Shown here in pieces: positions 14,979 through 24,922 of a stretch of 64,000 nucleotides of DNA. Each line of letters begins with the position of its first letter. The stretch's first letter is position 1. Below the pieces are notes generated by a model. It was not told where the DNA came from. It did no database searches and saw only the letters and a program-made list of their open reading frames with translations. The stretch covers positions 62,001-126,000 of the forward strand of contig NZ_CAUFUE010000008.1 in NCBI RefSeq assembly GCF_959029255.1. Reading direction: 5' to 3'. The position numbers and the translations under genes were made by a program. The stretch comes from an uncultured Bacteroides sp. Lineage in GTDB: Bacteria > Bacteroidota > Bacteroidia > Bacteroidales > Bacteroidaceae.

Positions 14979-17900
14979 CTATGGCCTTTCGCTCATCGGT
15001 TTAATATATGTTGCCCACTTACTCCATCCATTCGATGTTTTATAAACATTTACAGAAGTGTCTGGTACATAAATATTGGGAATTTTGGAATCTCTAAGGG
15101 TCCAATAGTCGGTTGTTGGCGGTATTTCTGAATTTATAATCAATGTATCTAGTGCCGGACAAAGATTCATACCAGATACAGATACTACATTCTTTCCTTT
15201 TACTTCAATAAAGGCCAAATTGGGATTTTCAGCAAGTCCGTCAACAACAGTAATTCCTGATGGATAAACAAACTCATGAAGACCCGTACCATTGAAAGCG
15301 TTACCTTCAATAGAGATAACAGAATCAGGAATAGAGATTTTTTTCAATGATATGCATTGATGGAATGCTTGTTTTCCTATAGTTGTACATTTATTACCTA
15401 CAATGCATCTTTCTAAAGACGAACATCCATAAAAGTATTTATATCTGATATTCTCATTTATTGGAAGTTCAATACTTCTTAGGGAAGTACATCCTAAGAA
15501 TAAAGAATTGGAAGAAGATATAAAATTAAAATATTTAAATTCATCAAAAGATATAATGTTTGTATTTTCAGAAAAAGTTAAATGACTGATTAGCTTCTGT
15601 GTCGCCGCTTCATCTTCCGTAATAAATCCATCTTTATCTGTATCCCATATATTTAGACAAATCCTAAGAACTTCCGAATCGTTAATATGAATTGCCGCTT
15701 TTCCATCCATCACCAGTTCCAGCTTCTTGAAGCAATTTCTCAGCCTATCCACCGAGTCCTGATAGTACTTACTATGCACCGTAATAGTCCCCTCCAGCAC
15801 CGGTATCGGTTCATCCCCGGCAATCCCCTCGGCATTCAACCCGGAATAGCTGCCATCGGCCAGATTGGCTAGCAAATCAAGCGTATCAGGACTATAATAT
15901 TCCTCGTTGATACCCACTGCACGGATATGCTTCAGCGCATGGCCACTACCTTGGGACTGTTGCGCCTCAATGATAGTTGATAACACCTGCATAGGCATCA
16001 GCTTCGGACAGTTCTCTATCAGGAAGTCAGTGATATTCTTGGCGCACTGGCCGATAATCAGCCCATCCGTGGAAAGCAACGGGAAGTTGCGGAAGGTGAG
16101 GTACCTGTTGTTCTCCGGGTATTCAATCACTTCAAGACTACCACCTTCAGGAAGTCTAATCTGGCTCAAGGCGGTACCGTCAGCATAAACCTCACGGATA
16201 TTCTGACAAGCCGAAAGGTCCAGCGTCCCCTGCAAAGTAGGGATATTGGAAAGCAACACCTTCTGTATGCTGCCGCAATCGGAAAGGGTAAGCCCGGTGA
16301 TGGAAATAACCACCCTGTCGGTTTTACTGCCAAGGACAAGCTCCGTCAACCGTTGTCCGCGCACAACCATGGTACCGGATACATTCTTCTTGTGCCAGTC
16401 ACCGATACTCAACAGCCATGAGGCCGCCTGGATGGCGTTCTGCTGGTCGGCGCTGCCGCCAAGGTCGATAGTCATCTTGCAGATTTCCCCCGCTTTGGTT
16501 CGTGTGCCTTGCACGATACTCGTACCATTGGCTATCGCCGGATACATGTCGAAAGCCGGGGTAATCTCATAGTCAATCAAATCCCCCGCCGCACGTACAA
16601 TGACAGTATCCGTGCCATTGGCCGAGAACAACCCGTAACCGTACTTTGACATGATATACATGATACGCTTCTTCACCCATGCCGTTTCAGCCGAATAAAA
16701 ATCACCGTGGCTCTGCGTGATAGGGTCGGTATCGTTCGTATAGCTACCGTTCTTGTAGGCTATCTTCGCTATTTCATACCGTTTTGCGTCGGCATTGACA
16801 AGTGCAGCCGGGAAATAATTCTTGATGCCGAGATAATACTTTTTATAGAAGGCATATACCTTGTCGTAGGGAGCTCCTGAAGATTGACCGCATAAACTCT
16901 CCATAGCAGACAACATCCTCCTCATGCCCGCTATGATTTCAGCATTGAACGCCAGCTCCAACATGTTCCAGAAGACCGACGTCTCGCCGTTCCATACCGG
17001 CTGCCCGTTACTGTACAAATCATGCATCTCGCAATAATAAGGTTTCCTGTCCTGCCCCTGGTTGTCAATCGGGAAAATGGTATCGGCGTCATCCAGCCGC
17101 CAACGCCATTTACCACCCGCCGTACAGAAGTTATACGGATAAGTATTCTTAGCCCGCTGGTCGGTACCGGCCGTGAACTCCGTGAAACAGTAATGGAACA
17201 CCGCGTCATCGATATCGAACAGCGCCGGTATGGTGGCACGGAACAAAGCGGCACGGGAACTGATGAACAATTCATTCAGTTGGTCCGCCGTGAAAGCAGA
17301 CAAATCACCGGCTAGATAGTCTTTGAGCTGCGTTTGAAGGTTGATTTGCCCGTCACCGATATCAGACGGGATGAACCTTCCTTCCGCCGCCTCGTAATAA
17401 TAGAGATTATACAGCCCGGCATCCCCCGCCTTGGCTATCCAATACTCGTAACCGCTATTCCGGTATTCCGTCACAGCCGCATTCAGTTCCGCCAATGTGC
17501 CATTGAAAGGCCTGATACGGTTGTTGCACACATACACCTTGTTATAGGCATCGACCCATTTTTGTGTTGATACCGGTTCCGTCCCATCAGCATTCAGTTC
17601 ACCCGCATCAAAGTCCCAACAATTGGTATCATTGTACTGGAAAGCCTCTTCACCGACATTATACATCCAGTACGGTTTATTACGGTTCCAAGGCACGCGG
17701 AACAACGCACCGAGCGGGGCATTGTCGCTTCCCTCCACGGAAATAAGTTCCGGGAAAGCATCCGTATCATACCCGAAACAAAGGTCATCCCCCTTGTCGG
17801 GTCCGAAAGTAAACTCACCCATGCAGGTATACACGTCCTGCCCCTCTTCATTGACGGACTTCGAGAAGCCGATGAACGGTTCCTGATAGACGGCCACACG

Positions 17901-20186
17901 TACCTGCGGGTCAGTAGCCATCGCTTCGTTCCTCATGCCCATTTCCTTGTACAGCGCGTCGTAAGCGTCCACACTGCCCGCCTTATGGTCCTGCATGGAA
18001 CTCGCCCAGTTCTTTTTCGCCGTCAACCGCCCGCTCTTCGGGATGCCGTCATACATCAGCACCTTGTTTTTATCCGTCGTACCGTCGGCGTAGGTGGCGA
18101 TGGAAGCTATCTTGTTACCGTCGGCATCCTTCAACCCTTTCAGTTTGAAACGGATATTCCATTCCAGGTACTTCTTTGAAGACGTGCCCTGGCCCTCTAC
18201 CAGCAGATTCGTAATCGTAAAGTTGCGCTCCGGCTTGTCCTTGAAAAACACCTCCAAGTTACCCGCCACGCCCGACGGGTTCATCAGGTTGGGAAACGGC
18301 TTGTCTATCACAAACACATTGTACAACCGCTTTGTAGCGGCATAGTCTATATTGACCCCTTCCCCATCCAGCACGGCATTGATATCCTTCTCCACCCGCT
18401 TGTCGTCAGTAGTCGCCAACTGGTTGATGTAATTCTTCTGCACCCCTTCCGAAGTGAGCGCGCTGTCATATACACGCAACCCGTACAGGTACAGGTTGGC
18501 ATAATCATTGCCGAGCGTTATCTTGCCATCGTTTCGGAAATAATCATTATTCTCGTAAGCATACTGCCGGTTCTTCTTGCCGTTGATATAGATGGCTACC
18601 AGGTTGAAACCCGCATTACCGTAAGCGTCCGGCATCACCACCACCGTCAGGCGTATGCGCACGCCGTTGTCAATGGGGACATCCTGCGTACTGGCGTCCT
18701 GCCTGGATTGGGAGAAGAAAGATATATTCTCGCCGGACACCTTCAAGCCCACATACTTCCCGTCCACCGTATCCTCGGCAATGCTGATGATGTCCTTCCC
18801 CGCATCCGAAGCGTTCTCCACCTTGAAGTCCAACTCGATGGTCTTACCCCTGCGGGCGGCTTCCACCGCGAAAGGCCGGTAGTCGATGACGGCTTTGCTG
18901 CGGGCGAATACCTTCAGCGCTTTCACGCCGTCAGCATCCGCCACCCATCCGTCATTCCGCCAGTTCAGGTTCTGCCAGGTGACGGGGACAAGTGACTTGT
19001 CCACCTCGTTCACTACACTCTTACAATTCGATTGTGAATTACTGCGGGTACGCGGGTTGATATACAACACCGCACCCGCCGTAGCGGAATACCCCAGCGA
19101 ATTATTCACTGCCAGCGTTATCGGCTCTATCAAATCAGCTTCTCCACTGATGGCTTTCACCCTAACCTCAAAATTAGCATCATCATCCGTATCCACCTCC
19201 ATCGGATAAGTAAGAGTTTGCCTTGTATTTGCAGCAATGGCACCATTTTCAGAACGATACACCTCGTTTCCATCTCTAGTAATGGAAAACAATGCATCCG
19301 TAGTAGCCGCCTGACCGTCATAAATAGCATAATCAAACACAGTGTTATCCTGCCAGTTGGTAAGCAACTCCGCAACATTATTTATGCACATCAGTTTCGC
19401 CGTCTCCCCGGCTACAATACACATCACATTAACCGATACCGCCTTCGTCTGGATGGTATTATCCGAATTCGAGAGATAAAAACTGACATTGTACACGCCC
19501 GTCGTTCCCGGATGCGGTATCGTGTAGTTGTAGGGAGTATCGGTATAGATGGCGGTACCCAGGTTCTTGTCATAACCCTGCAAATAATTATTCCCGGTGA
19601 CGGTGACATGCAGCACCTTTGAGATATTTCCGTTGATAATCATCGGAACAATGAAATCCGATGAAAATGCCGTCCACCAAGCGAAGTTGGGTGCCGATAC
19701 TCCGAGCGATGTCAGAGTCACGGTATACGTCACCGGAGCTGTCGTTTTATCCGTATTTCCACCTATAGTACTAATTTTAATGCTGTTACTGCCACTCGAT
19801 AACCATTCCGCCACATCCAGTTTGATGGAAACGCCGGAAGAAACTTCCATCTGTTTAACCGCCGTAAAATCAGTATACTTAGCATTTTTCACCATAATGG
19901 TGCAAAGTCCCAGCTCTCCGGTAGGCTTATACGGCTCGTTGAAGTTGTCACGATATTGCGAGACAAAAGTAAAATCGAGCACACAAGCTTCCCCATATTG
20001 TGCGGCAAAGCCCAAAGAACTCATATTATTGCGGATGTATATGTTATAAGTAGTTCCGCCTCCGCTAGCGGCTTCCAGCAGTGCGTCAAGGGCATTCACC
20101 ACCTTGTTGAATTCCTCGGCAGACAGGCGGCCGTCCGGGGTCTTCCCCTTGTTTTCTATCTTGGTATCTATTCCTAAAGCTCCCAT
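14979..20186 (-). CDS. Giant tail fibre / receptor-binding protein with switchable LRR tip
   Basis: This 1735-aa structural protein begins with a short helical region (about 1-40), then Ig/beta-sandwich-like segments (about 50-370). A LamG/concanavalin-like region follows at about 415-590 (RRGKTIELDFKVENA, VAIYINGKKNRQYAYEN). A large middle part (about 600-1280) has the look of Bacteroidales phage tail proteins. Residues 1473-1495 are encoded by the right inverted-repeat arm. The variable tip (1496-1735) has an EF-hand loop DTDKDGFITEDE (1515-1526) and BspA/LRR_5 repeats (GCTSLRSIELP, AFHQCISLKKISIPDS). It is followed downstream by the lysis genes. Role: adhesion of the particle to a target cell, inferred from position and domains. 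Confidence 0.8.
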   Translation of the reverse strand: MGALGIDTKIENKGKTPDGRLSAEEFNKVVNALDALLEAASGGGTTYNIYIRNNMSSLGFAAQYGEACVLDFTFVSQYRDNFNEPYKPTGELGLCTIMVKNAKYTDFTAVKQMEVSSGVSIKLDVAEWLSSGSNSIKISTIGGNTDKTTAPVTYTVTLTSLGVSAPNFAWWTAFSSDFIVPMIINGNISKVLHVTVTGNNYLQGYDKNLGTAIYTDTPYNYTIPHPGTTGVYNVSFYLSNSDNTIQTKAVSVNVMCIVAGETAKLMCINNVAELLTNWQDNTVFDYAIYDGQAATTDALFSITRDGNEVYRSENGAIAANTRQTLTYPMEVDTDDDANFEVRVKAISGEADLIEPITLAVNNSLGYSATAGAVLYINPRTRSNSQSNCKSVVNEVDKSLVPVTWQNLNWRNDGWVADADGVKALKVFARSKAVIDYRPFAVEAARRGKTIELDFKVENASDAGKDIISIAEDTVDGKYVGLKVSGENISFFSQSRQDASTQDVPIDNGVRIRLTVVVMPDAYGNAGFNLVAIYINGKKNRQYAYENNDYFRNDGKITLGNDYANLYLYGLRVYDSALTSEGVQKNYINQLATTDDKRVEKDINAVLDGEGVNIDYAATKRLYNVFVIDKPFPNLMNPSGVAGNLEVFFKDKPERNFTITNLLVEGQGTSSKKYLEWNIRFKLKGLKDADGNKIASIATYADGTTDKNKVLMYDGIPKSGRLTAKKNWASSMQDHKAGSVDAYDALYKEMGMRNEAMATDPQVRVAVYQEPFIGFSKSVNEEGQDVYTCMGEFTFGPDKGDDLCFGYDTDAFPELISVEGSDNAPLGALFRVPWNRNKPYWMYNVGEEAFQYNDTNCWDFDAGELNADGTEPVSTQKWVDAYNKVYVCNNRIRPFNGTLAELNAAVTEYRNSGYEYWIAKAGDAGLYNLYYYEAAEGRFIPSDIGDGQINLQTQLKDYLAGDLSAFTADQLNELFISSRAALFRATIPALFDIDDAVFHYCFTEFTAGTDQRAKNTYPYNFCTAGGKWRWRLDDADTIFPIDNQGQDRKPYYCEMHDLYSNGQPVWNGETSVFWNMLELAFNAEIIAGMRRMLSAMESLCGQSSGAPYDKVYAFYKKYYLGIKNYFPAALVNADAKRYEIAKIAYKNGSYTNDTDPITQSHGDFYSAETAWVKKRIMYIMSKYGYGLFSANGTDTVIVRAAGDLIDYEITPAFDMYPAIANGTSIVQGTRTKAGEICKMTIDLGGSADQQNAIQAASWLLSIGDWHKKNVSGTMVVRGQRLTELVLGSKTDRVVISITGLTLSDCGSIQKVLLSNIPTLQGTLDLSACQNIREVYADGTALSQIRLPEGGSLEVIEYPENNRYLTFRNFPLLSTDGLIIGQCAKNITDFLIENCPKLMPMQVLSTIIEAQQSQGSGHALKHIRAVGINEEYYSPDTLDLLANLADGSYSGLNAEGIAGDEPIPVLEGTITVHSKYYQDSVDRLRNCFKKLELVMDGKAAIHINDSEVLRICLNIWDTDKDGFITEDEAATQKLISHLTFSENTNIISFDEFKYFNFISSSNSLFLGCTSLRSIELPINENIRYKYFYGCSSLERCIVGNKCTTIGKQAFHQCISLKKISIPDSVISIEGNAFNGTGLHEFVYPSGITVVDGLAENPNLAFIEVKGKNVVSVSGMNLCPALDTLIINSEIPPTTDYWTLRDSKIPNIYVPDTSVNVYKTSNGWSKWATYIKPMSERP
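15703..15770 (-). repeat. Right arm of 68-bp inverted repeat
   Basis: This is the reverse complement of 13862-13929 without a mismatch. It lies inside the fibre gene (codons 1473-1495) and marks the border between the constant body and the exchangeable tip. Confidence 0.97.
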
Positions 20187-20208
20187 ATTTCAATGATTTA
20201 ATTTAAAT

Positions 20209-20424
20209 TTATTCTCCCAAAGCGAAAGAGAATGAATAAGCAAAACCTCTATCCTTATCTTCCACAGGTTTAGCTCCCCCGGCAGACAAAGCATGCAGAA
20301 TCAGGTTTATCTCATACAAGTTGACATCAGCCATATCGCTTTCTATACGGCTGATGGTGGCGTGGGTGGTATTTCCCGCATTGTTCACCTGACGTTGGTT
20401 AAGGATGAATTTGATATAAGCCAT
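20209..20424 (-). CDS. Small hypothetical protein upstream of the tail fibre
   Basis: This 71-aa protein (MAYIKFILNQRQVNNAGN...) has no recognisable motif. It lies 22 bp before the giant fibre gene, in the same direction and separated from the Tal-like gene by a palindromic repeat. Similar small proteins with a C-terminal FAYSFSFALGE-like strand accompany tail genes, so a minor structural or assembly role is possible. I do not recognise a family. Confidence 0.55.
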   Translation of the reverse strand: MAYIKFILNQRQVNNAGNTTHATISRIESDMADVNLYEINLILHALSAGGAKPVEDKDRGFAYSFSFALGE

Positions 20425-20461
20425 ATTATTCTTTATATAATTATGCCATCACAATTAACTT

Positions 20462-20578
20462 ATATTCTGCTCAGGGTATCTGTCATGCTGAGCGAAGTCG
20501 AAGCATCTCATCTTTCCGAACACATAGAGAGGAGATTCTTCGACAAGCTCAGAATGACAGATACTCTGAGCAGAATAT
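20462..20578. repeat. Palindromic intergenic repeat (copy B) inside the tail operon
   Basis: This is a 117-bp near-perfect palindrome with outer arms ATATTCTGCTCAG (20462) and the complement ending at 20578. It contains the same core as copies A and C (TGTCATnCTGAGC, GTCGAAGnATCTC). It lies between the Tal-like gene and the 71-aa gene, so its stem-loop would sit in the tail mRNA. Confidence 0.8.
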
Positions 20579-20588
20579 GATTCCCTCT

Positions 20589-23500
20589 TTAAATATTATA
20601 ATTTAACACTTGATACAAGAACTCTGTTCCATATTTATAGGCTAAAAATGTGATAGAATCCCCTGCAGCAACTTCCGCAGTTACGACAACACCATTTTGC
20701 CCATATACATTCGGGAAAAACAATCTATTACTACCAGGCCTCATATTAAATGTAAAACATGTACCAAATCCATCCGGCAAGGTATTATAGCCAAACATTT
20801 TCTTGACATCATCTTCAGATGGTAAAATTATATTGAGATTTTTTGTAGCATAGCAAACAAACATATTATACTTAGTTAAGTCAATACTATATCCAGTGCC
20901 ACTAAAAGTTATAAAACCAACTTTTGTATTAATATATGCAGGTGCCAGTAGTGATGCATTAGATAATAATCCATAGTTTTGCGTCCCACCGGAAACATCT
21001 ATAAACAAACCATAGTTGGCGGTATCAAACCCATAATCAGCATTAGGATTAGGAATTTTATTCACAACACGAACCGTACCGGTAAAAGCCCCTCCGGCAG
21101 TAGAAGGCATTACATCATCACCCATGAATACATAGGCCTTATCACCACCTACACGAATATGGTTTTCCGTAATGGACAAGCCGCCCCCTCCGGTATCACT
21201 GGCACTGGTTCGAGCTCCTATCAGTCCATTGGCTATAGTAAATCCACCAACAGAACCACCTTTCAAATTAAAACGTTCAGCAACCAGTTCAGTCGCCTTT
21301 ACAAGGCTAGCCAATAGAGAAGCTGTGAATATTTTATCTGCCTCTATCAAATCTGTTTTAATATGTCCTCCATCTATAATCGTTGCATCAAGTTGGTCTC
21401 TTCCTATTGTATCAAGCTTTGACAACTCACCCAAAGAGCCTGAATCCGCTTTATCTGTGATTATTTTTTTCAAATCGTTGCTGAAAGAATCAAACGTAAC
21501 AGCTCCGTTAAGGTTTATTTGATCTGCACTAATTTTTATTCCAGATTCAATTGTCCCATCTTCGTTCTTTCTGACAAAAGTCTTTATGGTTGCCGTTGTC
21601 GCATTACTCGCCGCCCGCCAGTCTTCTATACTGAAAGCAGCGCCCGCCACCTTGGCAGTTTTGCAAACCAGCGTGTCATTTTCATAAATATACGGTGCAG
21701 AAGAAGGAAAAGTGGCATTCACCCATTGGTCGCCCACATCGTAAGCCTGCGCCTCCGTCGGCTGTTCCACGAACACCCTGCGTTTACCATCTGCCGTGTC
21801 CTGCGCCTTGGCGGCATTCTCCAACGCCTTCACCGTCTGTTGATCAGTAATGCCGTTCCAAGAATAAGAGCCATCTTCATTTTTCTCAAAGCGATAAGCA
21901 TAACCACTTGCACGATTATAGAACATATCCTGCTCATGCATGGCTTTAAGCTCCTCCGTAGTCCATTCCGAAGCAGGAACATTGGTCAGTTCAGGAGCAT
22001 ACTCAAAGAACCACAAAGTATATTCCTTGTCCGTCTGCTCCTTCACAAGCTCAATATCAGCCTGCATCTCGCTAAGCATATCATCATAACTCTTGCCCGT
22101 CGTTTCAGAGATAAACCGCCCGATGAGTTTATTCAGATTTGGAGAAAGGACAGTCACCTCCTTCCCTGCGAGTGAATAGCTATCGATACCTTTGTATTGT
22201 TTAAACGACGGGGCATCATCACCCACCGTAGAAAGGATAATTGCATTCTGGCGGGTATCATCATTCCGGTTGCCCAACTGAACCATTTCATCACCCGCCT
22301 CCGGTATTCCGCTACCCTCACATGGCTCCTTCAACAAGTCTATATAATCATCACCTACGGCATGCACCAACCTCCAGTAATATTTATTCTTCACGTTGTG
22401 CGATGTCCCCTCCTTGATGTTGAACGTCTGGCAACGCACCTGGTCTCCCGCCACGAATTCCTGCTTCACGCTCTTCGTCCCGTCATCCGCCTGAAAGTAA
22501 CAACGATACACATCCTCCAGTTCCTCCACCCGTATGCACTTCATACTTGCGGGAGTAAGAATAATCTCTCCACCCACATGTCGCAGTTGTTTGATAATCA
22601 ACTCCACAAAGTAGGCAATCTTACGAACCATCAACTCATCCACCTCCAGATAAGACCGTCCCGTATCAGTATCCTGTTTCATGACAAAACCGCCACCCAA
22701 GTCGCCCGAAGAGAATTCCCGTGATTCAATATGGTCAGCAACAACCCCTCCCAGCAACTTCACCTGATAATCAGTCTTATCCTCCCTATCCTTCCTCAAA
22801 AAAGACGCCAACGACTTCAGAGCAGAAAACACATTCCTGTTCGTAGGGCGTGTATGGTCATTAGTTCCTATTACATATACCCCGTTGCCACTGCCTGTAT
22901 AAACCTGCCTCTTGTAAGTCAAACTATCTATTTTGCTTTCCAGTTCACCAATGCGCGAATAAGAAGCCGACTCACCTACCGTGTAGACGGGAGAATCAGA
23001 TGGAATATCCAAATTGTATTCATACCCGATGATTCTCGACTGCCTACCTTCCTCAAAATACGCCTTATTTATCAGATTTACCCTATCCCCTGCATCAAAG
23101 TGCTTTGCATACTGATGGTCCAATTCTCCGGTCACAGGATTTAAGCCGTACATATAATCGGACATCATCTTGTTGGTATAAGTAGAAGGATCTATTTTAA
23201 TCTTGGCTACATATTCCCGCGCCTTTTCTTTCAATTCCCGCTCAGCATCGGGAATCATCTGCGCAGAGACGAACGAAGCATCGAAGCCCGACAAGATATA
23301 GGTATCGGCAGGCACCGGCAGCCCTCCTTCCTTATGTCCGGCCTGCGGACGGAGTACATCATCCGGTAGGGCCCTTCCATAATCTTCGTTTCTGACAATC
23401 TCCCACACTTGCGCCGCCGGATTCCAACTGCCGTCTTCCAATTTCTCGGGCTTCTTATCGGGATTGAATTTAACCGCAAACTCCATCCCATTCAGCAGCC

Positions 23501-24509
23501 CCGACTGGAAGATTATTTTCAATTCTTCCCCGGGTATGACGTATTTCTCGGAAAAAGTAATTCCTGCATCCTTAAACCGGTAAGCATTCCATTTTTCTTT
23601 CGTTGTCGTTCCGTCATCATTTTCCACAGTATCGATATACTCCTCCGTCGTGATATCCGACACAGTTCCCACTCTCCGGGGATAAACGTCATCAAAAACC
23701 ACCACGTCCTCTATCGCCTCCTCATTAGTCATGCCCTCATACGCATCTATGTAAGGAGTGTCCGCAGGAAGCATCAGGCGTTTTTGCACCACACCATTCA
23801 CCACCACCGTTTCGTCCACAGGGCGATAATCACCCGGCAGATTACGGGTTGAGCCGAATGCATAGATACGTGTGGCAAACTCGGTCCCGCTATCCGAACG
23901 CGTCATTTCCTCCACATTCCCGCCCAGTTCAAAGTCTACCGCCGTGCCATATTCGCATCTGCCCAAATGAATCACGTTATCCGTAACCCACCATTCACAT
24001 TTCCACGTTTCCGCCAGTGCGGAAAGCGCATCCAGCAAACTGACGTTATCATAGCTCATCAGCATCGCTTTATTCTCCACCGTACCATCCATGGAAAACT
24101 CAAACTCCTTTCCCTTGTATTTATACCCAAGGGCTTTTAAGTTTCTCAGAAAAACACCCATCTGCACATCCAGCGGAGCCGTAAGATTCCAGGATACTTC
24201 CCTGCCTGCCGCTTCCGGGGTGAATTTGAATATCTTGTTCTTCCATTTCCGGTAATAAGCATCCAGGCGCAGCTCGTAGTCATAGCCGTTGGTTGCCCGG
24301 TTATACGAAGGTTTATACAAGTCACACAGTTCGAACAACCCCCATCGGGCATCATCCATATAGTCGCCCAATTTGAAGAACACAGGCTCATCGAGCGAAA
24401 ACTTCAAGGAAACATAGTCCTCTTTCATCAACAAGAATTTCCGTTTGCTCCCCGCATTTATTTCAGTGGAGAAACGGATATTTCCGTATATATCTTTAAT
24501 GTCTATCAT
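20589..24509 (-). CDS. Tail-tip hub / Tal-like protein
   Basis: This 1306-aa protein follows the tape measure and Dit-like genes, where siphophage-type tails encode the tail-associated hub. The N-terminal about 350 residues (MIDIKDIYGNIRFSTEINAGSKRKF, LYKPSYNRATNGYDYELRLDAYY) resemble hub domains with repeated beta folds. The middle includes RVNLINKAYFEEGRQSRIIGYEYNL, a hub-type beta barrel. A helical linker then leads to a C-terminal region (about 1020-1306) with SLASLVKATELVAERFNLKGG and glycine-rich beta strands, possibly a trimeric spike or intramolecular chaperone. It shares a 4-bp overlap with the upstream gene. No peptidase motif was seen. Confidence 0.7.
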   Translation of the reverse strand: MIDIKDIYGNIRFSTEINAGSKRKFLLMKEDYVSLKFSLDEPVFFKLGDYMDDARWGLFELCDLYKPSYNRATNGYDYELRLDAYYRKWKNKIFKFTPEAAGREVSWNLTAPLDVQMGVFLRNLKALGYKYKGKEFEFSMDGTVENKAMLMSYDNVSLLDALSALAETWKCEWWVTDNVIHLGRCEYGTAVDFELGGNVEEMTRSDSGTEFATRIYAFGSTRNLPGDYRPVDETVVVNGVVQKRLMLPADTPYIDAYEGMTNEEAIEDVVVFDDVYPRRVGTVSDITTEEYIDTVENDDGTTTKEKWNAYRFKDAGITFSEKYVIPGEELKIIFQSGLLNGMEFAVKFNPDKKPEKLEDGSWNPAAQVWEIVRNEDYGRALPDDVLRPQAGHKEGGLPVPADTYILSGFDASFVSAQMIPDAERELKEKAREYVAKIKIDPSTYTNKMMSDYMYGLNPVTGELDHQYAKHFDAGDRVNLINKAYFEEGRQSRIIGYEYNLDIPSDSPVYTVGESASYSRIGELESKIDSLTYKRQVYTGSGNGVYVIGTNDHTRPTNRNVFSALKSLASFLRKDREDKTDYQVKLLGGVVADHIESREFSSGDLGGGFVMKQDTDTGRSYLEVDELMVRKIAYFVELIIKQLRHVGGEIILTPASMKCIRVEELEDVYRCYFQADDGTKSVKQEFVAGDQVRCQTFNIKEGTSHNVKNKYYWRLVHAVGDDYIDLLKEPCEGSGIPEAGDEMVQLGNRNDDTRQNAIILSTVGDDAPSFKQYKGIDSYSLAGKEVTVLSPNLNKLIGRFISETTGKSYDDMLSEMQADIELVKEQTDKEYTLWFFEYAPELTNVPASEWTTEELKAMHEQDMFYNRASGYAYRFEKNEDGSYSWNGITDQQTVKALENAAKAQDTADGKRRVFVEQPTEAQAYDVGDQWVNATFPSSAPYIYENDTLVCKTAKVAGAAFSIEDWRAASNATTATIKTFVRKNEDGTIESGIKISADQINLNGAVTFDSFSNDLKKIITDKADSGSLGELSKLDTIGRDQLDATIIDGGHIKTDLIEADKIFTASLLASLVKATELVAERFNLKGGSVGGFTIANGLIGARTSASDTGGGGLSITENHIRVGGDKAYVFMGDDVMPSTAGGAFTGTVRVVNKIPNPNADYGFDTANYGLFIDVSGGTQNYGLLSNASLLAPAYINTKVGFITFSGTGYSIDLTKYNMFVCYATKNLNIILPSEDDVKKMFGYNTLPDGFGTCFTFNMRPGSNRLFFPNVYGQNGVVVTAEVAAGDSITFLAYKYGTEFLYQVLNYNI

Positions 24510-24922
24510 TCCGTTCTATCATTAGGGTTCGGCTCATTGAGCTTTAAACTGAATTTTCCAATACCTCTCATAAACTGGCTGAACTGACCGCACGACAGGT
24601 ATATAGTCTTATACACCACGCCGGGCTGGTACTTGGTCTTTATATGCAGCACCCCGGTAGCCAGCTCCTTGCAGAACCCATCATACCGTGCCAAGAACTG
24701 CGTTTCCGTAGCGGCGGTCAGGTTGATTTGGAGCGTCAGGTTTCTTTGGTCCCATTTCGGGTCAACCGGCACCACCCTCTTGCCATGCTGCAAGCGGCTT
24801 TCATTCTCTATGAACGCCTTATTGGAGGGAGGAGTCATAAGTTCGGACAATGAAGTATCGTCCATGCTTATCCCCCAAGTCAGATAAGCATCCTTACCGT
24901 TTATAAATAATTCGTCTTTCAT
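24506..24922 (-). CDS. Dit-like distal tail protein
   Basis: This 138-aa protein reads MKDELFINGKDAYLTWGISMDD and ends with FMRGIGKFSLKLNEPNPNDR. It is a small beta-rich protein between the tape-measure block and the hub protein, the position of Dit proteins that ring the tail tip. The ATG at 24922 overlaps the stop of the upstream gene (ATGA), which favours it over a start 14 codons earlier. The Dit assignment rests on size, fold-like pattern and order. Confidence 0.6.
   Translation of the reverse strand: MKDELFINGKDAYLTWGISMDDTSLSELMTPPSNKAFIENESRLQHGKRVVPVDPKWDQRNLTLQINLTAATETQFLARYDGFCKELATGVLHIKTKYQPGVVYKTIYLSCGQFSQFMRGIGKFSLKLNEPNPNDRTE

Larger units (their letters stand above)
13862..15770. 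other. Invertible segment predicted to switch the tail-fibre tip
   Basis: The 68-bp perfect inverted repeat encloses 1773 bp (13930-15702) holding two convergent alternative 3' ends. One is the expressed fibre tip (minus strand, 14979-15702). The other is a silent tip plus a 69-aa gene (plus strand, 13930-14927). A bidirectional terminator separates them. Inversion exchanges the C-terminal about 240 residues of the fibre for about 261 others without a frame change. This is the logic of Mu/P1 Gin/Cin tail-fibre switching, although those use much shorter sites. No recombinase gene is in the window, so a trans-acting invertase or homologous recombination is needed. Confidence 0.85.

Noticed and set aside
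13853..15770. Diversity-generating retroelement (template/variable repeat pair)
   Set aside because: The repeats are inverted and identical, with no adenine-specific differences, and no reverse transcriptase gene is visible. Inversion explains the pattern better.
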